A stretch of DNA of 64,000 nucleotides from Pseudomonas sp. B33.4 (GTDB lineage Bacteria; Pseudomonadota; Gammaproteobacteria; Pseudomonadales; Pseudomonadaceae), in contig NZ_CP140706.1 in the NCBI RefSeq assembly GCF_034555375.1, forward strand, positions 3,029,001-3,093,000, read 5' to 3'. Positions within the stretch are counted from its first letter, which is position 1. Each line of letters opens with the position of its first letter. The notes beneath the pieces are model-generated. The model was given only the letters and a program-made list of their open reading frames with translations, had not been told where the DNA came from and did not search any database. Below are positions 19,301 to 27,691 of the stretch, piece by piece. The position numbers were made by a program, and so were the translations under genes.

Positions 19301-20221
19301 GATGATCAGCGCTGCGACCATTAACTCTTTGAGTTGGCGGTCGCGCACTTGCGCATCGTCCGTAGCCAGATGCCAGTCGAGACTTTGATGGAGTGCTTCG
19401 CCGACACTGGAAGTGATCTTATTTTTCAAGAAGCTTTCCAGAAATTTATCTGCGTTGTTGCGCTTATCGGGGGCTGGAATCAAATTAAAGTTAGCGAATG
19501 TTAGCTTTTGTAAAAGGCTCGTCTTGCCTTGAGTGGTTTGCTGAATGACTTGGGTAATGGTTTCACGGTCGGAAACCGACAAATGGAACGGTGAGTTCTC
19601 ATCGGCTGACAATAATTCATGATAATCGCCCAGTGCCGGGGGCGCGGGAATTTCGAAGTCGAGATAGGCGATAAGGTGTTCTGTTTCACCTTGGGTTTTC
19701 GGTAGCGTAAAACCCCCGAAGGCCAGCCACTGCTCGACGCCTGTCACTTCGCCGGAGTAGACATAACCACCGGTTTGTTTGGCGAGTTCTGCAAGTATCA
19801 TCACTTCACCAGCCAGCGCTCCGGTGTGATCAGACGCTGTTGGCATGCTGAAACGATAAGAGTCAAAGACCATGAAAAGATCGGCATTGACGTCAATGCC
19901 GACTTGAATATCGGCAGCGTAAGAAAGTTTGTTGAGCAGGATCGAAAACGCCTCGGTTTGAGTCATTTTCCGCATTACGTTGCGAGCAGGATCATACGCC
20001 TCGTCAAATGTACTGCCGGCAACGCGAGGGATAAACAGGTCTTGCAGGTCGACAGTTGAATCCGATGGCAGAGATGCACTCACGGTGAAACGATCAACCG
20101 TCACGCTCGAATCAAGGCTCGTTAAAGTAGTCCTCAGGGCGCGAGTGATGTGCGCTCGCTCCTGTTTGTCGTAAACGGAGCGGTCTATGAATGAAGTATC
20201 AATGGGTAACGCCGGCCGCAT
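16322..20221 (-). CDS. Large putative toxin with C-terminal M35-like (aspzincin) metalloprotease domain
   Basis: A 1299-residue protein without signal peptide. Near the C-terminus it has HEMSH (residues 1167-1171), GTLD (1175-1178) and NADSYALF (from 1245). These are the order and spacing of deuterolysin-type M35 zinc proteases: HExxH with Glu1168 catalytic and Asp1178 as third zinc ligand. A hydrophobic, Gly/Ala-rich stretch (VLDGLSVLGLLVGLGSTAAS and following) lies near residue 900 and could insert into membranes. The first roughly 850 residues are not recognised; they may belong to the dermonecrotic-toxin-like N-terminal families common in Pseudomonas, which should be checked. Composition is more AT-rich than the flanks, consistent with accessory DNA. 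No adjacent immunity or activation gene is obvious. Confidence 0.7.
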   Translation of the reverse strand: MRPALPIDTSFIDRSVYDKQERAHITRALRTTLTSLDSSVTVDRFTVSASLPSDSTVDLQDLFIPRVAGSTFDEAYDPARNVMRKMTQTEAFSILLNKLSYAADIQVGIDVNADLFMVFDSYRFSMPTASDHTGALAGEVMILAELAKQTGGYVYSGEVTGVEQWLAFGGFTLPKTQGETEHLIAYLDFEIPAPPALGDYHELLSADENSPFHLSVSDRETITQVIQQTTQGKTSLLQKLTFANFNLIPAPDKRNNADKFLESFLKNKITSSVGEALHQSLDWHLATDDAQVRDRQLKELMVAALIIDIEAQSDEPSIAGYDVYQPLNATRSVAQVREDLELHLIAKGLIEPDNAPLAAHLLLAGTAPEFLVQDIPSELTLDKPGWVAITQAVALIESASPGSSRLMTFAQIKAFSDLAPVTPEQNELHDAAGIIPVVNWAVLNDVITYRMAKDYDKDALVKSTTYFNRYMEALGQSETGLSTTPPDRTKIALQELKRVMPDGGYIEQKTFEITYLGSFGERSWLEGLKAAHPAGILSEFWDFIATSTDNNKYAINSLLRLRLSILDLYLSGDLVEEGKLSEKFKQQSGFNPPPAAFTRLGELGSPEKLFDKAFDTYYQNVRQGLSSVIKMALCNMSEQDRYALTNGHMTLYTVRKEVNPLNPQEETQSDRDEAKGRYGIILCCKNGRETHAYELFTLRGLCRARPELAAMLQDTGIIHDHPTLSYLGDKQDFQPKNKAQEWPLDFAAYNEGSEPRTSQTSSVVVEKLWHMSLSATDVRPVSLFFSRTADDIAECILTDHPVASRDELYDSLDVYTGLKEWRSTKDKIERVVINVIVPFKQCIEDIRSGRADRVSEGIGGCVLDGLSVLGLLVGLGSTAASIIAKTGSTTLKLLKISRAIARAALSLINPLDGLPTLARKGLRLAGRGVVFVGENGLNAVRTANTQLRKLAGGANAYDLFKAERLTDMRQATWRRAGSLDQTLDIAVLERNREWHAFNLRTGGAWGPKLKVFNLSNFSPFKRFFTKPTPFSYTQGYLTKGIQHAKGSLDNTIEMISNIHASDHEVDWLLKNVFGTTSSEAIEYINKNLRVMRKDLDHVQLSNVVFRPPVPEVLASLRLESYAKWKAGIEAGANVKKTGFLAIYSDNLDAYYKSFKYDDAIIGDVLVHEMSHGGHGTLDMYYAGEQAGKTDAVGLFEFAKNPYKKAHPKNLISPHRRFAQQKGYDDFEQLRGSLPYFVNDHPPLVNADSYALFVSLLDQRKTAPAAFQTNLSIIENGLKTLTPENFIQGPLLLDLARPAF

Positions 20222-20421
20222 AAGTTGTATCCTGAGTCTGATGAGTTTGAAGTGTCTTTAATGCCGGCGCACATTTTTTGGTTGCGCAGGATCAAAGCGT
20301 TAACTCAGGATAAGTAATGTCCGTTGCGTAGTTACAGGTCTAGTGCATTGCAAGATATTCGGGGATATAACAGCGTGCGTCGAATGTTGTCGCACGCCAT
20401 ACACTTGAGACGCTTTTGACT

Positions 20422-20781
20422 CTACCCCAGTATTGTTTTTACCTTGTCGCGCAGTTGATCAATTGAAAACGGTTTGCCGATGACATGCATGTCTTTAGGC
20501 ACGTCAATGGATTCGGCATATCCACTGGCGAACAGAATCGGCAAGGCGGGGCGCAATTCGCGAGCTTTGGTTGCCAGTTCGCGACCGTTCATGCCCGGCA
20601 GACCGTGATCGGTCATCATCAGGTCAATGTGATTATTCATGTCCTCGAGAAGCTCCAGCGCAGCGTCGCCATCTTCCGCCTCAAGCACCTTGAACTCCAA
20701 CTCCTCCAGCACATCGGCAATCAGCATGCGCACGATGTCGTCGTCTTCTACGACAAGGATGGTGGAGGTGGGGGTAGACAT
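20422..20781 (-). CDS. Single-domain response regulator (receiver only)
   Basis: The 119-residue CheY-like protein has the acidic pair in VVEDDD, phospho-acceptor Asp58 in LMMTDHGLPG, a Ser at the switch position (FASGYAE) and the conserved Lys in VIGKPF. No output domain is present. It lies divergent from the large hybrid kinase at 21045, so it may accept phosphate from that system. The sequence is similar in style to the C-terminal receivers of the neighbouring kinases, which suggests duplication. Confidence 0.9.
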   Translation of the reverse strand: MSTPTSTILVVEDDDIVRMLIADVLEELEFKVLEAEDGDAALELLEDMNNHIDLMMTDHGLPGMNGRELATKARELRPALPILFASGYAESIDVPKDMHVIGKPFSIDQLRDKVKTILG

Positions 20782-21044
20782 AATAAGGCTCTCAAAAGTC
20801 AGTTCAGGGTCGCCGGTCGATCAAAAGTGCCGGGCTTCTTCATCAGTAAGTGGCGCAGTGCCACAAGTTCCCCACCCGACAGAAAAAAAGCATAGCTGCG
20901 GATGGGGTCGCAAGGATAACTGTTCGGGGCCGCAAACACGCCTGTGTGCGTAGGAATTTGCGACTAAACGTGTGAGAAAAATGGATCCATACCGCCGTTT
21001 TGGGGCAAACTCCCTGTTTTTCAACAGTTCGACAAGGCTGCCCC

Positions 21045-24000
21045 ATGTCCTCTCAGTCTACGGTTGATGAGCAACGGTTTCGCAAACTCCTGAGTCGCAA
21101 CATCAGTCTGCCCTTGGGCGTCGGTGTACTCAGTGCCGTGTTCTTCGTGTCGCTGATCACTTATCTGCTGTCGGTGATCCAGTGGGTGGAGCACACCGAC
21201 CGGGTGATCAATAACGCCAATGAAGCGGTGAAGCTCACCGTGGACCTGGAAACCGGCATGCGCGGTTTTCTGCTCAGCGGCGACGAGCACTTCCTCGACC
21301 CGTATGAAACGGCCAAGCCGCGTATTACCGTAGCACTCAATACCTTGCTCGAACTGACCGCCGATAACCCGGTGCAGACCGATCGTCTGCGCCGCTTGCA
21401 AGCCTTGCAGATCGAGTGGGCCAATTACGCACAGTCGATGATCGATCTGCAGCGTTCCAGCGGCGATTACCGGGGCGCGGTCAAGGCCGGGCGCGGCAAG
21501 CGTCTGACTGATGAAATCCGCAAGCAATTCGAAGACGTTATCGAAACCGAACAGGTACTGCGCACGACGCGTAATGAAGACGTACGTCGCACGACGATCT
21601 GGAGCATCAGTCTTTACCTGGTGTTCATCGCCGGTATCAGCGGCTTGCTGGCCTATATTGGCCGTCGTGATCTGGTCAATCTGTCGCAGAGCTACGGGGC
21701 GACCCTGGCTGCACAGGAAGCCAGTGCCGAGCGCCTGGAACAGCAGGCGTGGTTGCGCAATGGTCAGACCGAACTGGCCGAGCAGGTGCTGGGGCAACTG
21801 ACGCTGAATCTGCTGGGACGCAATATTCTGCAGTTCTGTGCGCAATACCTCGGCACCGCTGTGGCTGCGCTGTATGTGCGCGAAGAGCACGGCGGCCTCA
21901 AGCGTGTCGCGACTTATGGTTTCTCCCGCGAGCAGGAAGAGCAGGACCAGTCGATCTACAGCGGCGAGGGCATCGTTGGCCAGGTGGCGCAACAGGCGCG
22001 GCTGATTCGTCTCGATTCGGTGCCGGCGGACTACTTCAAAGTCAGCTCAGGGCTGGGTGAAGGCTTGCCGCACAGTGTGATGGTGGTGCCGACCAGTGAT
22101 GACGACCGCGTCAACGGCGTGATCGAGCTGGGTTTCCTGCGTCCTCTCAATGATCGCGATATCGAACTGCTGGAACTGATCGCCGGCAACATCGGCACTT
22201 CCATCGAAGCCGCGCGCTATCGCCAGCGACTGCAAGAAGTGCTGGCCGAAACCCAGCAGCTCAACGAAGAGTTGCAGGTGCAGCAGGAAGAGCTGAAAAC
22301 CGCCAACGAAGAGCTGGAAGAACAGTCGCGGATTCTCAAGGAGTCCCAGGCGCATCTGGAAACCCAGCAGGTCGAACTGGAACAGACCAACGAGCAGCTC
22401 GCCGAACAGGCGCAAACCCTGGCCGAGCAACGCGACGCCATGGACCTGAAGAACACCGAACTCAATCAGGCCCAGGTGCAGCTCGAAGAACGCGCGGAAG
22501 AGTTGCAGCGTTCGAGCAAGTACAAGTCCGAATTCCTCGCCAACATGTCCCACGAACTGCGCACGCCGCTGAACAGTTCGCTGATTCTGGCCAAGTTGCT
22601 GGCGGAAAACCCGCAGGACAACCTCAGCGCCGAACAGGTCAAGTTTGCCGAGTCGATCTACTCCGCTGGCAACGACCTGCTCAACCTGATCAACGACATT
22701 CTGGATATCTCCAAGGTCGAGGCGGGCAAGCTTGAAGTGATTCCGGAGAACACCAGCGTCGCGCGTCTGGCCGATGGCTTGCGCAGCGTGTTCGAACCTT
22801 TGGCGGCAGACAAACAACTGACCTTCAGCGTCGATCTGCAGCCCGGTGCTCCGGGCATGCTCTACACCGACCGCCAGCGTCTGGAGCAGGTGATCAAGAA
22901 CCTGCTGTCCAACGCTGTGAAGTTCACCGAGAAAGGCACCGTTAGCCTGACCATCGCTGGTCAGCCTGATGATCGGATTGCGTTCATTGTCCGCGATTCG
23001 GGTATCGGCATTGCCGCCAACCAGCAGGAGAGCATTTTCGAAGCGTTCCGCCAGGCCGACGGCACCACCAACCGCAAATACGGCGGCACCGGTCTGGGCT
23101 TGTCGATTTCGCGGGATCTGGCGACCTTGCTTGGTGGCTCGATCAGCGTCAGCAGCACGCCGGGGCAGGGCAGTGTCTTCACCTTGGTGTTGCCGCAGCA
23201 GTTCAACGAGTCCCATGAAGTGCCGTTCGCGCCGTTGACCTTTACGCCGCCCGCCACAATGGTCAGCGCACCGGTAGCACCGGTGGTTTCGCCGTTGGCG
23301 CCAGTGCATATTCCGCGCTTCGCCGATGACCGCAACAAGGCGCCATTCGCCACGCGTTGCATTCTGGTGGTGGAAGATGAGCCGAACTTTGCGCACATCC
23401 TCTACGATCTCGCGCATGAACTCGGCTATCAGTGTCTGGTGGCCCATGGCGCAGACGAGGGTTATGACCTGGCCAAAGAGTTCGTTCCGGATGCGATCCT
23501 GCTCGATATGCGCCTGCCGGATCACTCTGGCCTCACCGTACTGCAACGCCTGAAAGAGCACGCCGAAACCCGGCACATCCCGGTGCACGTGATTTCCGTC
23601 GAAGATCGCGTTGAAGCGGCCATGCACATGGGCGCCATCGGTTATGCGGTCAAACCGACCACCCGCGAAGAGCTCAAGGACGTGTTCGCCCGTCTCGAAG
23701 CCAAGCTGACCCAGAAGGTCAAACGCGTGCTGCTGGTTGAGGATGACGATTTGCAGCGCGAAAGCATCGCGCGGCTGATCGGCGACGAAGACATCGAAAT
23801 TACTGCCGTTGGCCTTGCACAGGACGCTTTGGAGCTGCTGCGCACGACAATTTACGATTGCATGATCATCGACCTGAAGTTGCCGGACATGCTCGGCAAT
23901 GATCTGCTCAAGCGCATGTCGACCGAAGACATCTGCTCGTTCCCGCCGGTCATCGTCTACACCGGGCGCAACCTGACCCGCGATGAAGAGGCCGAACTGC

Positions 24001-24536
24001 GCAAGTATTCGCGCTCGATCATCATCAAGGGCGCGCGCTCGCCGGAGCGCTTGCTGGACGAGGTCACACTCTTTCTGCACAAAGTCGAATCGCAGTTGTC
24101 CCATGAACGGCAGAAGATGCTCAAGACCGCGCGCAGCCGCGACAAGGTCTTCGAGGGTCGCAAGGTGCTGCTGGTGGACGACGATGTACGCAACATTTTC
24201 GCCCTCACCAGCGCCTTGGAGACCAAAGGTGCAGTCGTGGTCATCGGCCGTAACGGCCGTGAGGCGATTGAGAGACTTAACGAAGTCGAGGACATCGATC
24301 TGGTGTTGATGGACGTGATGATGCCGGAAATGGACGGTTTTGAAGCCACCATTGAAATCCGCAAGGATCCGCGCTGGCGCAAGCTGCCGATCATCGCGGT
24401 GACGGCCAAGGCCATGAAGGACGATCAGGAGCGCTGCCTGCAGGCGGGCGCCAATGATTACCTGGCCAAGCCCATCGACCTGGATCGCCTGTTCTCGCTG
24501 ATTCGCGTGTGGTTACCGAAGATGGAACGCATTTAG
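21045..24536 (+). CDS. CHASE3-GAF hybrid histidine kinase with three receiver domains
   Basis: Inner-membrane sensor kinase of 1163 residues. Domains in order: TM1 (about 20-45), a CHASE3-like periplasmic region with ETGMRGFLLSGDEHFLDPY, TM2 (about 187-210), a GAF domain (about 245-395), a long coiled coil rich in Gln/Glu (about 395-490), HisKA with LANMSHELRTPLN (His503), HATPase with the GGTGLGLSIS G-box, then three receivers with LLDMRLPDHSG, IIDLKLPDMLG and LMDVMMPEMDG. The start at 21045 fits the membrane anchor better than the in-frame ATG 45 bases upstream. Its stop TAG overlaps the GTG of cheR by one base. It is probably the input of a phosphorelay shared with the downstream genes; the stimulus is unknown. 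Confidence 0.92.
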   Translation: MSSQSTVDEQRFRKLLSRNISLPLGVGVLSAVFFVSLITYLLSVIQWVEHTDRVINNANEAVKLTVDLETGMRGFLLSGDEHFLDPYETAKPRITVALNTLLELTADNPVQTDRLRRLQALQIEWANYAQSMIDLQRSSGDYRGAVKAGRGKRLTDEIRKQFEDVIETEQVLRTTRNEDVRRTTIWSISLYLVFIAGISGLLAYIGRRDLVNLSQSYGATLAAQEASAERLEQQAWLRNGQTELAEQVLGQLTLNLLGRNILQFCAQYLGTAVAALYVREEHGGLKRVATYGFSREQEEQDQSIYSGEGIVGQVAQQARLIRLDSVPADYFKVSSGLGEGLPHSVMVVPTSDDDRVNGVIELGFLRPLNDRDIELLELIAGNIGTSIEAARYRQRLQEVLAETQQLNEELQVQQEELKTANEELEEQSRILKESQAHLETQQVELEQTNEQLAEQAQTLAEQRDAMDLKNTELNQAQVQLEERAEELQRSSKYKSEFLANMSHELRTPLNSSLILAKLLAENPQDNLSAEQVKFAESIYSAGNDLLNLINDILDISKVEAGKLEVIPENTSVARLADGLRSVFEPLAADKQLTFSVDLQPGAPGMLYTDRQRLEQVIKNLLSNAVKFTEKGTVSLTIAGQPDDRIAFIVRDSGIGIAANQQESIFEAFRQADGTTNRKYGGTGLGLSISRDLATLLGGSISVSSTPGQGSVFTLVLPQQFNESHEVPFAPLTFTPPATMVSAPVAPVVSPLAPVHIPRFADDRNKAPFATRCILVVEDEPNFAHILYDLAHELGYQCLVAHGADEGYDLAKEFVPDAILLDMRLPDHSGLTVLQRLKEHAETRHIPVHVISVEDRVEAAMHMGAIGYAVKPTTREELKDVFARLEAKLTQKVKRVLLVEDDDLQRESIARLIGDEDIEITAVGLAQDALELLRTTIYDCMIIDLKLPDMLGNDLLKRMSTEDICSFPPVIVYTGRNLTRDEEAELRKYSRSIIIKGARSPERLLDEVTLFLHKVESQLSHERQKMLKTARSRDKVFEGRKVLLVDDDVRNIFALTSALETKGAVVVIGRNGREAIERLNEVEDIDLVLMDVMMPEMDGFEATIEIRKDPRWRKLPIIAVTAKAMKDDQERCLQAGANDYLAKPIDLDRLFSLIRVWLPKMERI

Positions 24537-25369
24537 TGGAACGCAGTACGCCAGCCGAACGAAACAGTGAAATCGAACTGCGCTTGTTGATTGAGGCGAT
24601 CTACCTCAAGTACAGCTACGATTTTCGCGATTACTCCGGTGCTTCGATCAAGCGCCGGGTGCAGCACGCGTTGAGCCAGTTCGAGTGCGCGACGATTTCG
24701 GCCTTGCAGGAAAAGGTTCTGCATGACCCGACAGCGTTCATGCAGTTGCTGCAATTGCTGACGATTCCGGTCAGCGAGATGTTCCGCGATCCGTCGCACT
24801 TCCTCGCGATCCGCCGGGAAGTGGTGCCGTTGCTGCGTACCTATCCGTCGATCAAGATCTGGATCGCCGGGTGCAGCACGGGCGAGGAGGTCTATTCGAT
24901 GGCGATTCTGTTGCGCGAAGAGGGCCTGCTCGATCGCACGATCATTTATGCCACGGACATCAACCCGCGCTCGCTGGACAAGGCCAAGCAGGGGATTTTC
25001 TCGATGGAGAATGTTCGTGCCTACACGGCCAACTATCAGCAGGCCGGTGGTCAGCGATCGTTTGCCGACTACTACACTGCAGCGTACGGTTACGCGATTT
25101 TCGACAAGAGTCTGTGCGAAAACGTGACCTTTGCCGACCACAGTCTGGCGACGGACAGCGTGTTCTCCGAAACCCAATTGATTTCCTGCCGCAACGTGCT
25201 GATTTATTTCAACAAGAAACTGCAGGATCGCGCGTTCGGGTTGTTCCATGAATCGCTTTGCCATCGCGGCTTTCTGGTACTCGGCAGCAAAGAGACACTG
25301 GATTTTTCCAGTTATGCCAACCAGTTCGAAGCGCTGGTGAAACAAGAACGGATCTACCGCAAAACATGA
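24536..25369 (+). CDS. CheR-type protein-glutamate methyltransferase
   Basis: SAM-dependent methyltransferase of the CheR family, normally methylating glutamates of chemoreceptors. The 277-residue protein has an N-terminal helical domain (DFRDYSGASIKRRVQHAL) and the SAM-binding fold (IKIWIAGCSTGEEVYSMAI, IIYATDINPRSLDKA, ISCRNVLIYF). The GTG start overlaps the upstream TAG stop (TAGTG), and its TGA overlaps the ATG of cheB. No chemoreceptor or CheA lies nearby, so the target is probably not classical chemotaxis; modification of the CHASE3 kinase is one possibility. Confidence 0.88.
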   Translation: MERSTPAERNSEIELRLLIEAIYLKYSYDFRDYSGASIKRRVQHALSQFECATISALQEKVLHDPTAFMQLLQLLTIPVSEMFRDPSHFLAIRREVVPLLRTYPSIKIWIAGCSTGEEVYSMAILLREEGLLDRTIIYATDINPRSLDKAKQGIFSMENVRAYTANYQQAGGQRSFADYYTAAYGYAIFDKSLCENVTFADHSLATDSVFSETQLISCRNVLIYFNKKLQDRAFGLFHESLCHRGFLVLGSKETLDFSSYANQFEALVKQERIYRKT

Positions 25370-25959
25370 ACGAGGCCGTGGCTTTACCTCGCGTCGAGGC
25401 GATTGTGGTCGGAGCTTCCGCCGGTGGCGTTGAGGCGCTGTTAAGCCTGCTCGGGCCGCTGCGGCACGGATATAAATTGCCGATTATTGTGGTCCTGCAC
25501 CTGCCCGAAGAGCGCCGCAGCCAGTTGGCCGAGGTATTCGCCCGGCGTGTAGAAATGCCGGTGCACGAGGCTGCCGACAAACAGGACATCGTTGCCGGCA
25601 ACGTGTATTTCGCGACGCCGGGTTATCACCTGTCGGTGGAGCAGGATCGCAGCCTGTCGCTGAGTCTTGAGGACCGCGTGCATTATTCCCGGCCTTCGAT
25701 TGACTACCTGTTTGAATCGGCCGCCGACGCGTACGGTGCATCGCTGGCCGCTGTACTGCTGACCGGCGCCAATCACGATGGCGCGCGCGGGCTGGCCGAG
25801 GTCAAACGCTGCGGCGGCTTGACCATCGTCCAGGATCCCGAAGAGGCGCAAGTCGCCACCATGCCCTTGGCTGCACTGAAGGTTCAGCAGCCGGATCATG
25901 TCCTACCCATTCACGGCATCGGCCGTCTGCTTGTCGAGCTGGAACGAATCGCATGCTGA
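25366..25959 (+). CDS. CheB-type methylesterase domain protein (no receiver)
   Basis: The 197-residue protein consists of the CheB catalytic domain alone. Ser18 in VVGASAGGVEALL, His45 in VVLHLPEE and Asp138 in TGANHDGARGL form the expected triad, and the deamidase/esterase signature is complete. It lacks the N-terminal receiver of chemotaxis CheB, so phospho-control must come from another protein, perhaps the adjacent receivers. The ATG overlaps the cheR stop by four bases, and its own stop overlaps the next gene. Confidence 0.9.
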   Translation: MNEAVALPRVEAIVVGASAGGVEALLSLLGPLRHGYKLPIIVVLHLPEERRSQLAEVFARRVEMPVHEAADKQDIVAGNVYFATPGYHLSVEQDRSLSLSLEDRVHYSRPSIDYLFESAADAYGASLAAVLLTGANHDGARGLAEVKRCGGLTIVQDPEEAQVATMPLAALKVQQPDHVLPIHGIGRLLVELERIAC

Positions 25960-27167
25960 GTAATATCCAAGCCAAACTGCTGATCGTCGACGATCTGCCG
26001 GAGAACCTGCTGGCACTCGAAGCGCTGATCAAGCGTGAAGACCGTACCGTCTACAAAGCATTGTCGGCGGATGAAGCGCTGTCGTTGCTGCTGCAGCACG
26101 AGTTCGCCATGGCCATCCTCGACGTGCAGATGCCGGGGATGAACGGCTTCGAGCTCGCCGAGTTGATGCGCGGCACCGAGAAAACCAAGAACATCCCGAT
26201 CATTTTCGTCAGCGCCGCCGGCCGTGAACTCAATTACGCGTTCAAGGGTTACGAAAGCGGGGCGGTGGACTTTCTGCACAAACCGCTGGATATCCATGCG
26301 GTGAAGAGCAAGGTCAACGTCTTCGTCGACCTGTACCGCCAGAGCAAGGCGATGAAGCAGCAGGTCGAAGCGCTGGAGCAGGCTCGTCGTGAGCAGGAAG
26401 CGTTGTTGCAGCAATTGCAAAGCACGCAGCTGGAGCTGGAGCAAGCGGTGCGTATGCGCGATGACTTCATGTCGATCGTTGCCCACGAAGTGCGTACGCC
26501 GCTCAACGGTCTGATCCTGGAAACCCAGTTGCGCAAGATGCACCTGGCTCGGGACAACGCAGCGGCATTCACCCTCGACAAGATGCACGCCATGGTCGAC
26601 CGCGATGAACGGCAGATCAAAAGCCTGATCCGGCTGATCGAAGACATGCTCGACGTGTCGCGCATTCGCACGGGCAAACTCTCGATCCGGCCGAGTCGTT
26701 TCGATCTGGTGCAATTGGTCAGCAACCTGCTGCAAAACTTTGCGCAACAGATTGAAGCTGCCGAAACAGAAGTGTCGTTTAGCGCGCCAGCCCCAGTGGA
26801 AGGCAACTGGGACGAATTCCGTATCGAGCAGGTGGTGACCAATTTGCTCACCAATGCCCTGCGCTATGGCGGTCGCAGCCCGATTCAGGTGCGGGTTTAC
26901 CGTGAGGGCGATGAAGCACGGGTCGAGGTGCAGGACCGTGGCATCGGCATCAGCCAGGAGAATCAGAAGCGTATTTTCCAACAGTTCGAACGGGTTTCCG
27001 CCAAGACGGTAGTGGCCGGGCTCGGGCTGGGTCTGTTCATTTCCGAGCAGATCGTCGCCGCCCATGGCGGCTCCATCGTCGTCGAGAGTGAAATCAACGA
27101 AGGCGCCCAGTTTCGCGTTTGTCTGCCAATCCAGGAAAACGGCACATCCGACGCAACCTCTGATTGA
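25953..27167 (+). CDS. Receiver-histidine kinase (REC-HisKA-HATPase)
   Basis: A soluble 404-residue kinase. The N-terminal receiver has acidic residues in LIVDDLPEN, phospho-acceptor Asp57 in AILDVQMPGMNG and Lys110 in FLHKPLD. A coiled coil (about 125-168) leads to HisKA with SIVAHEVRTPLNG (His178) and an ATPase domain with GLGLGLFIS. The start overlaps the cheB stop by seven bases. An upstream kinase could phosphorylate its receiver and so tune its kinase activity, making it the middle step of the relay. Confidence 0.9.
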   Translation: MLSNIQAKLLIVDDLPENLLALEALIKREDRTVYKALSADEALSLLLQHEFAMAILDVQMPGMNGFELAELMRGTEKTKNIPIIFVSAAGRELNYAFKGYESGAVDFLHKPLDIHAVKSKVNVFVDLYRQSKAMKQQVEALEQARREQEALLQQLQSTQLELEQAVRMRDDFMSIVAHEVRTPLNGLILETQLRKMHLARDNAAAFTLDKMHAMVDRDERQIKSLIRLIEDMLDVSRIRTGKLSIRPSRFDLVQLVSNLLQNFAQQIEAAETEVSFSAPAPVEGNWDEFRIEQVVTNLLTNALRYGGRSPIQVRVYREGDEARVEVQDRGIGISQENQKRIFQQFERVSAKTVVAGLGLGLFISEQIVAAHGGSIVVESEINEGAQFRVCLPIQENGTSDATSD

Positions 27168-27211
27168 CCGTACGGTCGTATCAGCAGCTATTGACCGAAC
27201 AAAGGCTTCCC

Positions 27212-27589
27212 ATGAGCGTAGATGCACAAGATGTAGTACTCGTCGTCGAGGACGAACCGGTTATCTTGATGGTCCTGACGGATTACTTGTCAGGGCAGGG
27301 GTATCGCGTGTTGCAGGCCGAAAACGGCGAGCAGGCGTTCGAGATACTGGCGAGCAAGCCGCATCTGGACATGTTGATCACCGACTTCCGCTTGCCGGGC
27401 GGTATCTCCGGCGTGCAGATCGCCGAACCGGCCGTCAAGCTGCGCCCGGACCTGAAGGTGATTTTCATCAGCGGTTATCCGCAGGAAATCCGCGAAACCG
27501 GCAGCCCGATCACGCGCAAGGCGCCGATTCTGGAAAAGCCGTTCGATCTGGATGTGTTGCAGGAAAAGATTCAGGAATTGCTCGCCTGA
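27212..27589 (+). CDS. Single-domain response regulator (receiver only)
   Basis: The 125-residue CheY-like protein starts MSVDAQDVVLVVEDEP. It has phospho-acceptor Asp58 in LITDFRLPGG, Ser in FISGYP and Lys in ILEKPFDLD. The start at 27212 is preceded by AAAGG. It is the last gene of the HK-cheR-cheB-HK operon, followed by a REP doublet. No DNA-binding or enzymatic output domain is present, so it must act by protein contact or as phosphate carrier. Confidence 0.9.
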   Translation: MSVDAQDVVLVVEDEPVILMVLTDYLSGQGYRVLQAENGEQAFEILASKPHLDMLITDFRLPGGISGVQIAEPAVKLRPDLKVIFISGYPQEIRETGSPITRKAPILEKPFDLDVLQEKIQELLA

Positions 27590-27595
27590 TATCTG

Positions 27596-27680
27596 TGTAG
27601 GAGCTGCCGCAGGCTGCGATCTTTTGATGTTGATCGTTAAAAACAAGATCAAAAGATCGCAGCCTTCGGCAGCTCCTACA
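27596..27680. repeat. REP doublet, family B, between convergent signalling operons
   Basis: Inverted arms containing GGCTGCGATCTTTTGAT and complement around a short A/T-rich spacer. It lies between the stop codons of the convergent receiver gene and kinase gene and may serve as a shared 3' hairpin. Confidence 0.88.
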
Positions 27681-27691
27681 GTTTCAGCGTT

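Noticed and set aside
20222..20421. Small immunity gene upstream of the large toxin
   Set aside because: No open frame with a credible start and codon bias was seen in this 200-base gap, and none directly downstream of the toxin either.
22047..24104. 685-codon minus-strand frame opposite the hybrid kinase
   Set aside because: Kinase and receiver motifs on the plus strand are unambiguous; the antisense frame is a codon-bias artefact.
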